Assembly: GCF_029961025.1 (NCBI RefSeq)
Contig: NZ_JASBVP010000011.1
Span: forward strand, 124,001 to 188,000
DNA from: Mycobacterium sp.
GTDB lineage: Bacteria; Actinomycetota; Actinomycetes; Mycobacteriales; Mycobacteriaceae
Reading direction: 5' to 3'
Length of the DNA stretch: 64,000 nucleotides
Position 1 is the stretch's first letter, and every line of letters begins with the position of its first letter. The notes under the pieces are model-generated. The model ran no database searches. It had not been told where the DNA came from and was given only the letters and a program-made list of their open reading frames with translations. Position numbers and translations under genes: made by a program. Positions 48,690 through 59,067 of this stretch are shown piece after piece.

Positions 48690-49744
48690 AGAAACACAGT
48701 CCCTTCCGCCGCGGTGCCACCGGACGGCCACAGATCGCTCGTTCTATCCGCTCTCCCCTTGCGCTCAGGTAACCGATTGGAAACGGATATTCGATTGGGG
48801 AACAGGTAGATTCGTCGATAACAGCGGTGTGACCAACACCGTGCGTGCCCGACAAGCTTATGAAATCGTCGCATCATCACCGCAACATCGATGCTGTTCC
48901 CGCGCCGGCAACCCTCTCGGCCGCCGGCGCGGGAATCTTCAGCACCACCGTCGTCAGAGATAACCTTTATGTGACGCGGCCGCCTGATTGGGCATCGTTT
49001 TGCCCCCGGCTATCCAGGCGTATCCAGGCATTTATGTAATGCAGCCAAAAATCACTGGTGGTCTGTGGATCTAATATCATCGCCGATGGTTTCCTTCTCT
49101 CTCAACAATTTATCAGGTGCATTCTTTGACGGTGCTATCTTTGGTGCGAGAAACCTAGGATTCACCCGCGTAAGTCTCGGTGGCCATCCCTGTGCTTCAG
49201 CTGAGCTTCCTGGTCGAATAACCAGGGAAGCATGGCAAGTAGTAACACCAAAAAGAGCAGATCAAAAACAAGAGCCATGTCAATTACCTTCTAACTATTC
49301 CGGTCGATCAGTGGAAATACTTATTAAGCTAGCAATACTCTGGAGTGCCCAGGCGATCGAAGTAACCCCGCCATGGGAAAGCTCCTTTCTGACCATTTTC
49401 AGATAACTGTTCATTGGCTGGGCGAGCGGCCAACCGGGCTTGAGACCCAGCTAGCTAATGGAACTTCTCAGCGTGTTGATGACCGTCCTCGCCGAACCAT
49501 GTTTTCAATGGTCAGTAATCCCACGCGGAGTCGGTAGAGATAAATATTCTGTGAGATCACAAAATGATCTTGTGACTCGACGGCGATGTTTGCCGACGCT
49601 GTCGGCCAACGGTCTGTGGGTCTTTCGGCCGGCTAAGCGGGGACTTCTGGCCGCTGACTGACGGGAGGGCGACTCCTAGCGTTATCGACAGGCGTTTTGT
49701 CGGTGCAACGGCCAACTGAGATCGGAGTGGTCACCGTGAGCCCT
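48690..49744. other. AT-richer stretch without a convincing large gene
   Basis: About 1 kb whose central part (about 49030-49600) is visibly richer in A and T than all flanking DNA, with runs such as CTCTCAACAATTTATC. Open frames here do not resemble known proteins or mycobacterial codon use. No tRNA or rRNA is recognisable. On the minus strand two tiny frames with good ribosome-binding sites are present (one listed separately). It is possibly a remnant of foreign DNA lying between two decayed genes. Confidence 0.5.
49162..49278 (-). CDS. Possible 38-aa single-helix membrane peptide
   Basis: ATG 49278 with AGAAGG about 9 nt upstream. MALVFDLLFLVLLLAMLPWL is one strongly hydrophobic segment, then a charged tail (KHRDGHRDLRG). 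A second 16-codon frame with AGAAAGGAG lies upstream on the same strand (ATG 49373). The composition is unlike the host's. Could be real (phage- or KdpF-like small membrane peptides look like this) or chance. Confidence 0.25.
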   Translation of the reverse strand: MALVFDLLFLVLLLAMLPWLFDQEAQLKHRDGHRDLRG

Positions 49745-50030
49745 TGACCAAATCCCGCAGACCGCTCTGCGCAACGTCGTCGGCCGGCATTCGGTCGACG
49801 GGTGCTGGCTTAGACGGCGAAAATCAACGCCAGCATCTCAACGCCAGCATCTGCCAGATACTCGACACCACCACCGTTCTATGGGTCTATGGGGGTACAG
49901 GTCACGCCGGTGGAACTGAAGGACATCCAACTGCCCGACGGTATGAGAGGCGCGATGGCCCGCCAAGCCGAGGTCGAGCGCGAGAAGCAAGCCGAAATCG
50001 TTGCCCCCGAAGGGGACGTGTGTGCGGCGT
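49745..50030 (+). pseudogene. Remnant of a slipin/stomatin (SPFH/band 7) gene
   Basis: Pieces of a slipin in different frames: QTALRNVVGRHSVD (about 49759-49800), NASI...QILDTTT, then GVQVTPVELKDIQLPDGM and MARQAEVEREKQAEI. A short duplication (TCAACGCCAGCATC, twice, about 49826-49853) and frameshifts break it. The N-terminal membrane part is absent. Confidence 0.6.
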
Positions 50031-50070
50031 TGACCGCACCCTGCCTACCGGTCACCGGTAAGGAGCTGCG

Positions 50071-51492
50071 ATGGAGGAGGTAAGCACGACCAAAACCGGC
50101 GTCGGCGACCGGATGATGCTCAGCGTCGACTCGCGACCCGCACGGTGGATGGGCATGCTGGTCCTGGCCGGCGGGTGCGGCTGGCTGATCCTGGTACTGG
50201 CACGCAACCATCACACCACCGATTGGCACACCGCGAGCCGCCCGATGTGGTCGTTGTCGGTGTCGGTAATGGCGATTTTCGCCGCGCGCGGAATCCTGTT
50301 GGGCCGCCCGGTGACCGTTCCCCACACCGCCGCCGCGGCAGCGCTGCTTTCGGTGGGCCTGGGCGCGCACCTGCTGTCGTTTGGGCTGCCCGGCGACGGG
50401 CTGGTCGCGGGCGCCGGCCTGGCGCTGACCTGGCCGATGCCGTCACGGCGGGACCCGGCCGCATTACCGAGAGTGTGGGCGCTAATCGAGGCGACCCACG
50501 GTGATCCCCTGGCCCCGTTCGCGATGCACTCGATGAAAAGCTATTACTTCGATGCGGAGGGCGGTGCGGCGATCGCCTATCGGACGCGGCTGGGCTTGGC
50601 GGTCGTCAGCGGTGACCCTATCGGTCAGCGCACCCGATTCCCCCAGCTTGTCCGCGACTTCGCGGCGATGTGCCACAGTAGAGGCTGGCGCATCGTCGTT
50701 CTGGGCTGCAGCGAGCAGCAGTTGGAATTGTGGCGAGACGCCGCCGTGATCGGCCAGTCGCTGCGGCCGGTGCCCATCGGGCGCGACGTGGTGATCGATG
50801 TGGGCCGCTTCAGCATGGTTGGGCGGAAATACCGCAACCTGCGTCAGGCGGTGCAGCGCACGCATAACGCCGGAATCACCACTGAGATCGTGGCCGAACA
50901 GGAACTCGAAGACGCGTTGGCAGCGGAACTGGCCGAGGTGCTGTACGCCTCGCATCGCGGGGCGCACGTCGAGCGCGGGTTTTCGATGATTCTCGACCAC
51001 GCACTCGAGGGGCGCTACCCCGGCATCAAACTGATCATCGCACGGGACCGAGGTGGCCGGGTGCAGGGATTCCAGCGATACGCAACGTCGGGTGGGGGCA
51101 GTGACGTGACCCTCGATGTGCCGTGGCGCCGGCCGGGAGCGCCCAACGGGATCGACGAGCGGCTTAGCGTCGACATGATCTATCACTGCAGGAAACAGGG
51201 CGGCCGGCGGGTCTCATTGGCGTTCGCGGCGTTTCCTGAAATCTTTGACAACGACGATCGCAGCCCGGTCCAGAATTTCTACTACGCGCTGATCCACCTG
51301 GGCCGTTCGCTGATCAGGCTGGAGTCGCTGTATCGCTACCTGCGTAAGTTCCACGCATTCGGGCAGCGCCGCTACGTGCTAGTGTCCAGGCGGCACATCC
51401 CCATTGCGTTTGTGGTGCTGTTGTCGCTGGAATTCTTACCGCGCCGGCGGCATCTGCCGCGACCCGGCCAATGCGAAACCGGCAGCGCTTGA
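50071..51492 (+). CDS. Phosphatidylglycerol lysyltransferase-type (DUF2156) membrane acyltransferase
   Basis: 473 aa from ATG 50071 with AAGGAG 6 nt upstream. Three to four N-terminal membrane segments (about residues 25-130), then a soluble GNAT-like LPG_synthase_C domain: MHSMKSYYFDAEGGAAIAYR, VSGDPIG, FSMVGRKYRNLRQAVQRTH, DVTLDVPWRRPGAPNGIDER and FAAFPEIFDND. These enzymes transfer aminoacyl groups from tRNA to lipids. The lysine-specific LysX has an extra LysRS domain, which is absent here, so the donor is uncertain. Similar in build to Rv1619. Confidence 0.8.
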   Translation: MEEVSTTKTGVGDRMMLSVDSRPARWMGMLVLAGGCGWLILVLARNHHTTDWHTASRPMWSLSVSVMAIFAARGILLGRPVTVPHTAAAAALLSVGLGAHLLSFGLPGDGLVAGAGLALTWPMPSRRDPAALPRVWALIEATHGDPLAPFAMHSMKSYYFDAEGGAAIAYRTRLGLAVVSGDPIGQRTRFPQLVRDFAAMCHSRGWRIVVLGCSEQQLELWRDAAVIGQSLRPVPIGRDVVIDVGRFSMVGRKYRNLRQAVQRTHNAGITTEIVAEQELEDALAAELAEVLYASHRGAHVERGFSMILDHALEGRYPGIKLIIARDRGGRVQGFQRYATSGGGSDVTLDVPWRRPGAPNGIDERLSVDMIYHCRKQGGRRVSLAFAAFPEIFDNDDRSPVQNFYYALIHLGRSLIRLESLYRYLRKFHAFGQRRYVLVSRRHIPIAFVVLLSLEFLPRRRHLPRPGQCETGSA

Positions 51493-51738
51493 GGCCATCC
51501 CGCCATCCTGCGGGCACGGCTACCGAATCGCCACGAACGCAACCTCGTTCGGGTAACCAACTTTTAGCCAACACTTGTTGTGTTAAATCCGGATGGTGTG
51601 ATGAGCGTTCACAAGGCGCCAGTGGAGGGTACGATCGCGGGTACGTTACGGCCGCTGTCCTGTGCTCGGCGCATATCGCGATATCGCCGAACACGGGTGC
51701 CTGTCACGTTCGGGTAGCGCGGGAAAGCTGAGGCAGTT

Positions 51739-53970
51739 ATGTCGACGGCGTTCACGGACACGACGGGGACGGCGAACCGGTCGGGGACGCTGGATTTCGC
51801 GGTGGGCGGAATGCACTGCAACTCGTGTGCGGTGCGCGTGCAGCGGGTGTTGAGCCGCCAGCCCGGCGTGGCCTCGGCGCAGGTCAACTTCGCGTCGAGC
51901 ACTGCACATGTGACGCCGTCCCGGGACGACGTGGACCCCGCCGAGTGGTTGGACGCGGTGGCGAAAATGGGCTACCGGTTGACACCGGTGTCCACAGTGG
52001 CCGAAGAGGTGCGTGAGGCCGACGAGGGCGAACGGACCGTCGAACGCTCCTGGTCGCGGCGAATGCTGATCGTGTGGCCGCTGGCTGCGGTGGTCATGTG
52101 GTTGGCGATGTTTTCCGGTTCGCTGTGTGAGCGGGCGTGGACGCATTGGGTGGAGTTCACGTTGGCCACGCTGATCCTGTTCTATGGCGGGTGGCCGTTT
52201 TTGCGAGGGGCAGCGATCCGGGCCCGGCGGGCCGCGGCGAACATGGACACGCTGGTGGCGGTCGGGACACTGACCGCCTACGGGTATTCCACCGTAGGGC
52301 TTGCCGTCGGCGGGCATCACTACTTCGAGACCACCGCCGATATCATCGCTTTCGTCGGGTTGGGCCGGTATCTGGAGGCCCGCGCGAAACGGCGCGCCGG
52401 CAACGCCTTGCGCTCGCTGCTGGAACTGGGCGCCAAGCAGGCCCGACTGCTGCGTGCGGGAACCGAGGTGCTGGTGCCGGCCGATCAGCTGGTGGTCGGT
52501 GACCTGATGCGCATCCGACCGGGTGAGAAGATCCCCACCGACGGTGTGGTTGTGGAGGGCGCGAGCGCGGTCGACGAGTCGATGCTCACCGGAGAGTCGG
52601 TGCCGGTGGAGAAGACCGTCGGCGACACCGTGGCCGGCGCGACCATAAACACTTCGGGAGTGCTGACGGTTCGGGCCACCGCGGTCGGCGCCCAGACGGC
52701 GCTGGCCCAGATCGTGGAGCAGGTGGCCGCAGCCCGCTCCGGCAGGGGCGCCGCACAACGGCTGGCGGACAAGGTGTCGGCGATCTTTTTGCCCACGGTG
52801 ATCGGGATCGCGGTGGCGACTCTTGCCGGCTGGTGGGTGATCGCCGCCAATCCGGAGCGGGGGCTGATCGCCGCCGTGGCCGTGGTCATCGTCGCGTGCC
52901 CCTGCTCTCTCGGGTTGGCCACCCCGGTCGCGATCATGGTCGGCACCGGGCGCGGTGCCAAACTCGGCATCCTGATCAAGGGGATGGAGGTGTTGGAGCG
53001 CACCCGCACCATCACCACCGTGCTCTTCGACAAGACCGGTACTCTCACCGAGGGCCGGATGACTCTCACCGACGTCCGCGGCGCCGAGGGCGTGGACGCC
53101 GGGGCGCTGCTGCGGTATGCGGGCGTGGTCGAGGCCGGCAGCGAGCATCCGATCGGCCGGGCCATCGCGGCCGCCGCCCGGGCGGCGAATGAGAAGCTAC
53201 CGCAGGTCACGCAGTTCGAGGCGCTGGCCGGGCGCGGGGTGCGCGGCGAGGTCGACGGGGTTGCGGTCTGGGTCGGCCAGCGCGCTCTGCTTGCCGAGGC
53301 CGGGTTGACGCTGCCCGCAGAGTTGGCCGACATCGCGCCCTCCTGGGAAGCCGACGGCAAAACCGTGGTCTTCGCCGGCTGGGACGGCGCGGTGCGCGGG
53401 GTCCTCGCGGTCGCGGACACCCTCAAAGACGGGGCGGCCGAGGTGGTGGCCGACCTGAAGCGGATGGGCCTGACCGTCGCGATGATCACCGGTGATAACG
53501 CGCGCACCGCCCATGCCGTCTTCGACCGTGTCGGCGTCGACACCGTGCTGGCCGAGGTGCTGCCCGCCGACAAGCGCGCCGAAGTCCGGCGGCTGCAACA
53601 GGCCGGCCAGGTGGTCGCTATGGTGGGCGACGGCGTCAACGACGCGCCCGCGTTGGCCCAAGCCGACCTCGGCATCGCGCTGGGCACCGGCACCGATGTG
53701 GCCATCGAGTCCGCCGACCTGACGTTGATGCGTGGCGACCTTGCCGGTGTGCCCACCGCGATCCGGCTTTCCCGCCGCATCTATCGCACCATCTGGCAAA
53801 ACATGGGCTGGGCGCTGGGCTACAACGCGGCCGCTATCCCCTTGGCCGCGGCCGGCCTGCTCAACCCCATAATTGCGGGCGCGGCGATGGGATTCTCCTC
53901 GGTCAGCGTCGTCACCAATGCCTTGCGGCTGATGCGGTTTCGCGATTCGCGCAGCCCGCGGCGCCGATAG
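51739..53970 (+). CDS. ctpV: Copper-exporting P1B-type ATPase (CtpV/CopA-like)
   Basis: 743 aa. N-terminal HMA domain with the CxxC metal site ([12 protein letters not shown]); eight membrane helices; actuator [12 protein letters not shown]; intramembrane metal motif [13 protein letters not shown] (CPC intact; the following residue is Ser rather than Ala); phosphorylation site [13 protein letters not shown]; nucleotide-binding SEHPIGRAI; hinge [21 protein letters not shown]-terminal [15 protein letters not shown]. It exports Cu(I) from the cytosol. No RicR- or CsoR-type copper operator is visible in the 246 bp upstream. It is a free-standing gene. Confidence 0.88.
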   Translation: MSTAFTDTTGTANRSGTLDFAVGGMHCNSCAVRVQRVLSRQPGVASAQVNFASSTAHVTPSRDDVDPAEWLDAVAKMGYRLTPVSTVAEEVREADEGERTVERSWSRRMLIVWPLAAVVMWLAMFSGSLCERAWTHWVEFTLATLILFYGGWPFLRGAAIRARRAAANMDTLVAVGTLTAYGYSTVGLAVGGHHYFETTADIIAFVGLGRYLEARAKRRAGNALRSLLELGAKQARLLRAGTEVLVPADQLVVGDLMRIRPGEKIPTDGVVVEGASAVDESMLTGESVPVEKTVGDTVAGATINTSGVLTVRATAVGAQTALAQIVEQVAAARSGRGAAQRLADKVSAIFLPTVIGIAVATLAGWWVIAANPERGLIAAVAVVIVACPCSLGLATPVAIMVGTGRGAKLGILIKGMEVLERTRTITTVLFDKTGTLTEGRMTLTDVRGAEGVDAGALLRYAGVVEAGSEHPIGRAIAAAARAANEKLPQVTQFEALAGRGVRGEVDGVAVWVGQRALLAEAGLTLPAELADIAPSWEADGKTVVFAGWDGAVRGVLAVADTLKDGAAEVVADLKRMGLTVAMITGDNARTAHAVFDRVGVDTVLAEVLPADKRAEVRRLQQAGQVVAMVGDGVNDAPALAQADLGIALGTGTDVAIESADLTLMRGDLAGVPTAIRLSRRIYRTIWQNMGWALGYNAAAIPLAAAGLLNPIIAGAAMGFSSVSVVTNALRLMRFRDSRSPRRR

Positions 53971-54145
53971 TGGGTGAGCGCCCAGCGACACCGTGGTCCG
54001 CCTTGCGCAGCCCCGCCCCCACGCATGACAACATAGAAAGCCATGCCGATCCAACGTAGACACCTTCAGGGCGGAAAGGCCGTCAAGAATTTGAGTTGCC
54101 CGCCCGCCGGCAAGATCCGGCCCGGTGCATGGTAGCCGCCCGGTG

Positions 54146-55492
54146 ATGGCCGCCAGGGCGTCGCAGCACACCTCAGCGCTGTTCACCGACCTTTACGAGG
54201 TCACGATGGCGCAGGGGTACCTCGTCGAACGCATGTCGGGCACGGCGGTCTTTGAAACGTTCTATCGCAAACTTCCCCCCGGCCGATCCTATGTCATGGC
54301 CGCCGGCCTGTCGGACGTGCTCGACTTTCTCGAGGATTTTCGCTTCGAGCACGATGACCTTGAGTACCTTCGCGGTTTGGGGCTGTTCACGGAGGAGTTT
54401 CTGCGCCGGCTCGCGGAAGTTCGTTTCACCGGAGACGTGTGGGCGGTGCCGGAAGGGACTGTGGTTTTTCCGAACGAGCCGATCGTGCAGATTATCGCGC
54501 CGATCCTGGAAGCGCAGCTCGTCGAGACCTTTGTGGTGAACCAGATTCACTTGCAGAGCGTGATCGCCAGCAAGGCGGCGCGGGTGGTGCACGCCGCCCG
54601 CGGAGCGATGGTGGTGGATTTCGGGGCGCGACGCGCGCACGGCACCGACGCCGCACTCAAGGTCGCGCGCGCCGGCTATCTCGCCGGAATCGCGGGCACC
54701 TCCAACCTGCTCGCGGCCCGCCGATACGGGATACCACCCTTTGGCACCATGGCCCACAGCTTCATTCAGGCGTTCGGTGACGAACGCGGCGCGTTTGACG
54801 CGTTCGCCCGGCTTTATCCGGGCACCACGTTACTCGTCGACACCTACGACACACTCGACGGTGTCGATCACGTCATCGAGCTGGCGAAGCGGCTGGGCGA
54901 CCGCTTCGGGGTGAGCGCGGTCCGGCTGGACTCCGGAGACCTCGGCGCACTGTCGAAGGCCACCCGCGCCAAACTCGACGCGGCGGGGTTGCAGCGGGTC
55001 CAAATCGTCGCCTCCTCGGGTCTCGACGAGTATCGGGTGGCAGCGCTCACGAACGAGGGCTGCCCCATCGACGCTTTCGCGGTGGGCACCAAGCTCGTCG
55101 TCGCCGCCGATGCCCCCGCGCTCGACATGGCCTACAAGCTGGTGGAATACGACGGCTCCGGGCGGACCAAGCTCTCCAGTGGCAAAGTGATCTACCCGGG
55201 ACGCAAGCAGGTCTTTCGCAGGCTGGATCGGGGATTCTTCACCGGTGACACGATCGGCACACTCGACGAACGGCTTGACGGTGAGCCGCTGCTGGTGCCC
55301 GTCATGAAAAATGGCCGGCGTGTTGCGCAACACGATCCCGGATTGCAGCAGGCGCGACGCTGGGCGCGCCAGCAGGTCGATGCGCTCCCGCCTCAGCTGC
55401 GATCGCTGGAAGACACCGGATCGTTCTACCGCGTGGACATTAGTCCGGCGATCACCCGCGAACTCGAACGACTGCGGCGCGCTCGGCAATAG
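54146..55492 (+). CDS. pncB2: Nicotinate phosphoribosyltransferase
   Basis: 448 aa from ATG 54146 (GTG 54125 in frame is also possible). ALFTDLYEVTMAQGYLVERM, FYRKLPPGRSYVMAAGL, VDFGARRAHGTDAALKVARA (catalytic-His region), RLDSGDLGALS and the phosphate-loop end ASSGLDEYRVAAL. It closely matches PncB2 (Rv0573c), the DosR-induced enzyme that salvages nicotinate to NaMN for NAD synthesis. A GGGCGGAAAGGCC sequence about 75 bp upstream is only a weak DosR-box match. Confidence 0.92.
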   Translation: MAARASQHTSALFTDLYEVTMAQGYLVERMSGTAVFETFYRKLPPGRSYVMAAGLSDVLDFLEDFRFEHDDLEYLRGLGLFTEEFLRRLAEVRFTGDVWAVPEGTVVFPNEPIVQIIAPILEAQLVETFVVNQIHLQSVIASKAARVVHAARGAMVVDFGARRAHGTDAALKVARAGYLAGIAGTSNLLAARRYGIPPFGTMAHSFIQAFGDERGAFDAFARLYPGTTLLVDTYDTLDGVDHVIELAKRLGDRFGVSAVRLDSGDLGALSKATRAKLDAAGLQRVQIVASSGLDEYRVAALTNEGCPIDAFAVGTKLVVAADAPALDMAYKLVEYDGSGRTKLSSGKVIYPGRKQVFRRLDRGFFTGDTIGTLDERLDGEPLLVPVMKNGRRVAQHDPGLQQARRWARQQVDALPPQLRSLEDTGSFYRVDISPAITRELERLRRARQ

Positions 55493-55507
55493 ACCGGCGA
55501 TCCGTGA

Positions 55508-55732
55508 TCATCTCCGAAACAGGTACTGCACGAAGAACAGAACCACGCTGGCCGCGACCGAGATCACAAGCATCGACACGATCGGGATATACACCCGAAG
55601 GTTTCCGTGCACGATCCGGATGTCACCGGGAAGGCGACCGAACCACGACAGCCCGCCCGTCCAGACCAGGATGCCCACCACCACAACGGCTATTCCCGCC
55701 ATCACGATGAACGGGCCTACATTCCGTACCAT
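55508..55732 (-). CDS. DUF2905 small membrane protein
   Basis: 74 aa with two membrane helices separated by the DUF2905 signature GRLPGDIRI (FGRLPGDIRIVHGNLRVYIP). Start overlaps the upstream rhomboid stop by 16 bp, so the two are co-translated. Function of DUF2905 unknown; coupling suggests a partner of the rhomboid protease. Confidence 0.85.
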   Translation of the reverse strand: MVRNVGPFIVMAGIAVVVVGILVWTGGLSWFGRLPGDIRIVHGNLRVYIPIVSMLVISVAASVVLFFVQYLFRR

Positions 55733-56415
55733 CGGCTCCTCCGCACCGTGACTCCGCGGGTGTGGATGTGACTCCCCGCTGTGACGGCGCCGAAAATGAA
55801 TCCACCGACATGAGCGAAGAATGCGACACCGCTACCACCCGAATTCCCCTGGACCAACGCATAATTGCCTTCAACAAACTGGTAGAGAAACCACACTCCC
55901 AAAAAGAACCACGCCGGGATGCTGACCGGAAACCACAGCACTAGCGTGCGGATCCATGAATTGGGGTAAAACACGAAATAGGCACCCAGCACGGCGGCTA
56001 TCGCACCACTGGCCCCCAGGGTGGGGACCCGGGCGTCGGCCGGGGTGCCGAACAGCAGTGTCATCGCGGCCTGGGTCATCGTCGCGAAAAACCCACCGGC
56101 GAAATAAAAACCGAGGTAGCGAAACCGTCCGATCGCGTCTTCGACGTTCTTGCCGAAAATCGCCAGGAAGAGCATGTTTCCCAGGATGTGATCCCAGCCG
56201 GCATGCAAGAACATCGCGGTGATCCAGCCGATTCCCCACGGTTCCGGTGTGCTGCAGGCGTTGGTGACCGCGCAGGGATAAAACGACGCGTGGCTGATCG
56301 CCTCATCGGGGTCCGGGGATTCGTAGAAGAGAAAAACCACGAAGTTGGCAACGATCAGCGTGACGTTGACGAGCGGGAAACGGCGCGCCGGCATACCATC
56401 GGAGAACGGGATCAT
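55717..56415 (-). CDS. Rhomboid-family intramembrane serine protease
   Basis: About 232 aa from ATG 56415 (the frame opens at 56454). Six membrane segments; oxyanion-side HAGWDHILGNMLFLAIFG (His and Asn), catalytic serine GASGAIAAVLGAY, catalytic histidine AHVGGFIFGAV. It cleaves membrane-embedded substrates. A loop between helices 1 and 2 has two Cys (PCAVTNACS). Co-transcribed with DUF2905. Confidence 0.88.
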   Translation of the reverse strand: MIPFSDGMPARRFPLVNVTLIVANFVVFLFYESPDPDEAISHASFYPCAVTNACSTPEPWGIGWITAMFLHAGWDHILGNMLFLAIFGKNVEDAIGRFRYLGFYFAGGFFATMTQAAMTLLFGTPADARVPTLGASGAIAAVLGAYFVFYPNSWIRTLVLWFPVSIPAWFFLGVWFLYQFVEGNYALVQGNSGGSGVAFFAHVGGFIFGAVTAGSHIHTRGVTVRRSRWYGM

Positions 56416-56679
56416 TTGGGCCCCGATCTGCGGATTTATCGGCAGAGCCGACAAACCGGCGCGACAAGCATCCTAATGGCGTGGTGTCGCCGCTCGCGGC
56501 GGCCCGAGAACCCGATGAGCGGGCCGCCGAAACCCGCGGCCGCGCTGCCGAGGCGGCTTACCCGGGCCGTATCCCGCTTGGGCCCGGGCGAGACCGCCGG
56601 CTGGGTCTTGATTGGTTGGCGAATCAGCACATCAACCACGGCTTTAAGCCTATAGTACGGATCCGTAGCGCAGGTTCTG

Positions 56680-56709
56680 CTTGGCGGACAAATACTTGGC
56701 GGACAAATA
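56680..56709 (+). repeat. Perfect 15-bp tandem repeat before the ligase
   Basis: CTTGGCGGACAAATA twice, ending 3 bp before the ligase GTG; it occupies the position of the ribosome-binding site. Confidence 0.8.
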
Positions 56710-56712
56710 GTC

Positions 56713-57717
56713 GTGATTACCGGACTACCCGACACGGTGCGCGCCTTGTTGCGCGACGAGCCGGTCCCCACCTGGCGGGATCCGATGCTGGCCACGCTGA
56801 CCGAAAAGCGGTTCTCCGATCCGCGATGGATTTTCGAACCCAAGCTCGACGGCGAGCGGTGCCTGGCCTTCCGCGACGGCAAACGGGTACGGATGATGTC
56901 CCGCAATCGCCAACAGCTCAACGAGACCTACCCGGAGCTTGTCGATGCGCTGCGCGAGCAGCACGTGTCTCGGTTCGTCGTCGATGGCGAGATTGTCGCC
57001 TTTAAGGGCTCGCACACCAGCTTCGCGCGGCTGCAGCGCCGCATGGGCATCACCGATCCCGAGCGGGCCCGTGGCGCCGGGATACCGGTGTTCTATTACC
57101 TGTTCGACCTGCTCCATCTCGACGGGAAGAACACCACCCAATTGCCATTGATGTGGCGGAATAGGTTACTTCAGGATGCATTTGAGTTTCAGGATCCGCT
57201 GCGCTACACGCCGCATTCGGTGCAAGACGGCGAGAACGCCTACCGAACGGCATGCAGCCGCGGGGATGAGGGGGTGATCGCGAAACTGGCCGATTCGCGC
57301 TACGAGGGCCGACGCTCACCGAATTGGTTGAAATTCAAGTGCGTTCGCGATCAGGAATTTGTCATCGGCGGCTATACCGCCCCTAAGGGCAGCCGAGTCG
57401 GGTTGGGTGCGCTGTTGGTCGGCTACTACGAGGGGCCCGACCTCGTCTACGCCGGCAAGGTGGGAACCGGCTTTGACACCGCCACGTTACGCAGCCTGTA
57501 CCGCCGGCTGTCAGCCATCGAGCAGGATACCTGCCCGTTTACCCGGGGGCGCGTCCACCGGGACGGCGTTCACTGGGTGGCGCCGAAGTTGGTTGCCCAA
57601 GTGGGGTTTACCGAGTGGACGCGGGACGGCAAGCTGCGTCATCCCCGCTATACGGGCCTGCGCACCGACAAGGATCCGGGCCAGGTCGTCAGGGAGACGC
57701 CCGATACCGCGCAGTAA
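56713..57717 (+). CDS. ATP-dependent DNA ligase (stand-alone LigD-ligase-domain type)
   Basis: 334 aa from GTG 56713. Adenylation motif EPKLDGERCL (Lys nucleophile), motif III VDGEIVAF, motif IV DEGVIAKLADSRYEGR, motif V NWLKFKC, then an OB-fold ending VAQVGFTEWTRDGKLRHPRY. It matches the ligase domain of LigD or LigC-type back-up ligases that seal nicks in end-joining and excision repair. No Ku, polymerase or nuclease domain is adjacent. Expression may be low given the repeat at the ribosome-binding position. Confidence 0.88.
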   Translation: MITGLPDTVRALLRDEPVPTWRDPMLATLTEKRFSDPRWIFEPKLDGERCLAFRDGKRVRMMSRNRQQLNETYPELVDALREQHVSRFVVDGEIVAFKGSHTSFARLQRRMGITDPERARGAGIPVFYYLFDLLHLDGKNTTQLPLMWRNRLLQDAFEFQDPLRYTPHSVQDGENAYRTACSRGDEGVIAKLADSRYEGRRSPNWLKFKCVRDQEFVIGGYTAPKGSRVGLGALLVGYYEGPDLVYAGKVGTGFDTATLRSLYRRLSAIEQDTCPFTRGRVHRDGVHWVAPKLVAQVGFTEWTRDGKLRHPRYTGLRTDKDPGQVVRETPDTAQ

Positions 57718-57740
57718 CAGCTGACCATTGCACCGGTACG

Positions 57741-59037
57741 TCAGGCCGTCGAGGAATTCCGCTGCCGTAGCACCGCCCGGTGATACGTTGTGTAGATCTC
57801 GGCCAAGAACTGCTCAACGGCAATCGCCGCGTGTGCCGCGCGGACCGAACCCAGGATATCGAAGCCGTGCTGGGTCAACGGCAATTCGGCGTACACGACG
57901 GGCTGCCGACTGACTTGGCGCAACCGGGCCACAAAGCGGCGCGCCTGCTCGACGGGAACCAGCGAGTCGTTGCGGCCGTGCAGCACGAAAAACGGCGGAG
58001 CATCGGCACAGACGTGGCTGACCGGTGACGCCGCCGAATACTGCTCCAGGTTCGTCGAGCGGGGTTGTTTGACAACCATTCGCTCCAGCAGTGGCAACAG
58101 CATCGGATGCATCGCATCCGGCAAGCCGGTGAAGTCGTAAACCCCGTAGAACGGCACGGCGGCATGCACTCGGGTGTCGACGTCTTCGAATCCCGGCTGA
58201 AACTGGGGATCGTTGGGTGTCAGCGCCGCCAGCGACGACAAATGGCCCCCGGCCGAACCCCCGGTAATGGCAATGAAATCAGGGTCGCCGCCGAACTCGG
58301 CGATGTGCGCCTTGACCCACGCGAGGGCGCGCTTGACGTCGACGATGTGGTCCGGCCAGGTGTTGCGCGGGCTGTGCCGGTAGTTGATCGCCACACAGAT
58401 CCAGCCGAGTTCAGCCAGGTGACTCATCAATGGATGGGCCTGGCCGCGTTTGTTTCCCACCGTCCAGGCTCCGCCGGGGATTTGGAACAACACCGGGGCC
58501 TTCCCGGTCCGATCCAGATCGGGACGCCGCCAAATGTCCAGGTGGTTCGCGCGGCCATACGGGCCGTAGCTGATGTCGGCGTCGTGCGCATACTGCCGAT
58601 AGATCCGCATCATGCGCAGCACCCCCGGGGAGGTGGCGGTGCCGCCGCCGGCCGGCCGGCGCCACAGACCCGCCGTGTCGGTGCGGCGCTGGGCCCCCAA
58701 GCCGGCGTCCAACGCGGCGGTCAGCACCGCGTTCGCCCGGTGGCCCGCACGACTGAAGTTCAGCAGCCCGAGCGCCGAGAGGCCCGCCACCAACCATGCG
58801 GTCAGCCGCACCGGCCGGGTCAGCTCGCCGGGCTGTCAGCGCCAGCCCGGCGAGCTGACTCACCAGTGTCTGCACCGGCAACTCGGTGACAACCAGTCCG
58901 AACGCCCACGACCACAACGACGGGTATCCAGAGCGCGCCAGCGGCCGGTACCCGTTGACGGTGGCGGCAGCGGTCACCACGGCGACCGCCAACGCCGCTG
59001 CTTGACGAGCGATATGGCTAATCCGAGTGTTTCGCAC
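57741..59037 (-). pseudogene. Alpha/beta-hydrolase esterase (LipM/LipO-like) with frameshift
   Basis: N-terminal part MRNTRISHIARQAAALAVAV to VSQLAGLALTA (59037 to about 58850), then the continuation RPVRLTAWLVAGLSALGLLN in another frame. The long 3' frame (57741-58811) has the hormone-sensitive-lipase-like active site: PVLFQIPGGAWTVGN (oxyanion HGG replaced by PGG), TGGSAGGHLSSLAAL (catalytic Ser), HGRNDSLVPV and TQHGFDI (Asp/His). The frameshift coincides with a perfect 16-bp hairpin at 58819-58859. A shortened 356-aa catalytic protein is still open from GTG 58811, so residual function is possible. Confidence 0.75.
58819..58859. repeat. Perfect 16-bp inverted repeat at the esterase frameshift
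   Basis: GTCAGCTCGCCGGGCT and its exact complement separated by 9 bp, inside coding sequence. Confidence 0.8.
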
Positions 59038-59067
59038 CCGGCCACCTTACGAAACGCTCGGCCCCGG

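Noticed and set aside
47561..48880. A 439-aa minus-strand frame
   Set aside because: It is the run-on of the frameshifted sigH-like gene through rshA remains and antisense of the stress-protein gene, not one native protein.
49639..49654. GGGGACTTCTGGCCGC as a DosR box
   Set aside because: Mismatches in the second half-site and no suitably placed intact gene downstream.
54081..54096. GGGCGGAAAGGCC as a DosR box before pncB2
   Set aside because: The match is too weak to list, although pncB2 is DosR-regulated in M. tuberculosis.
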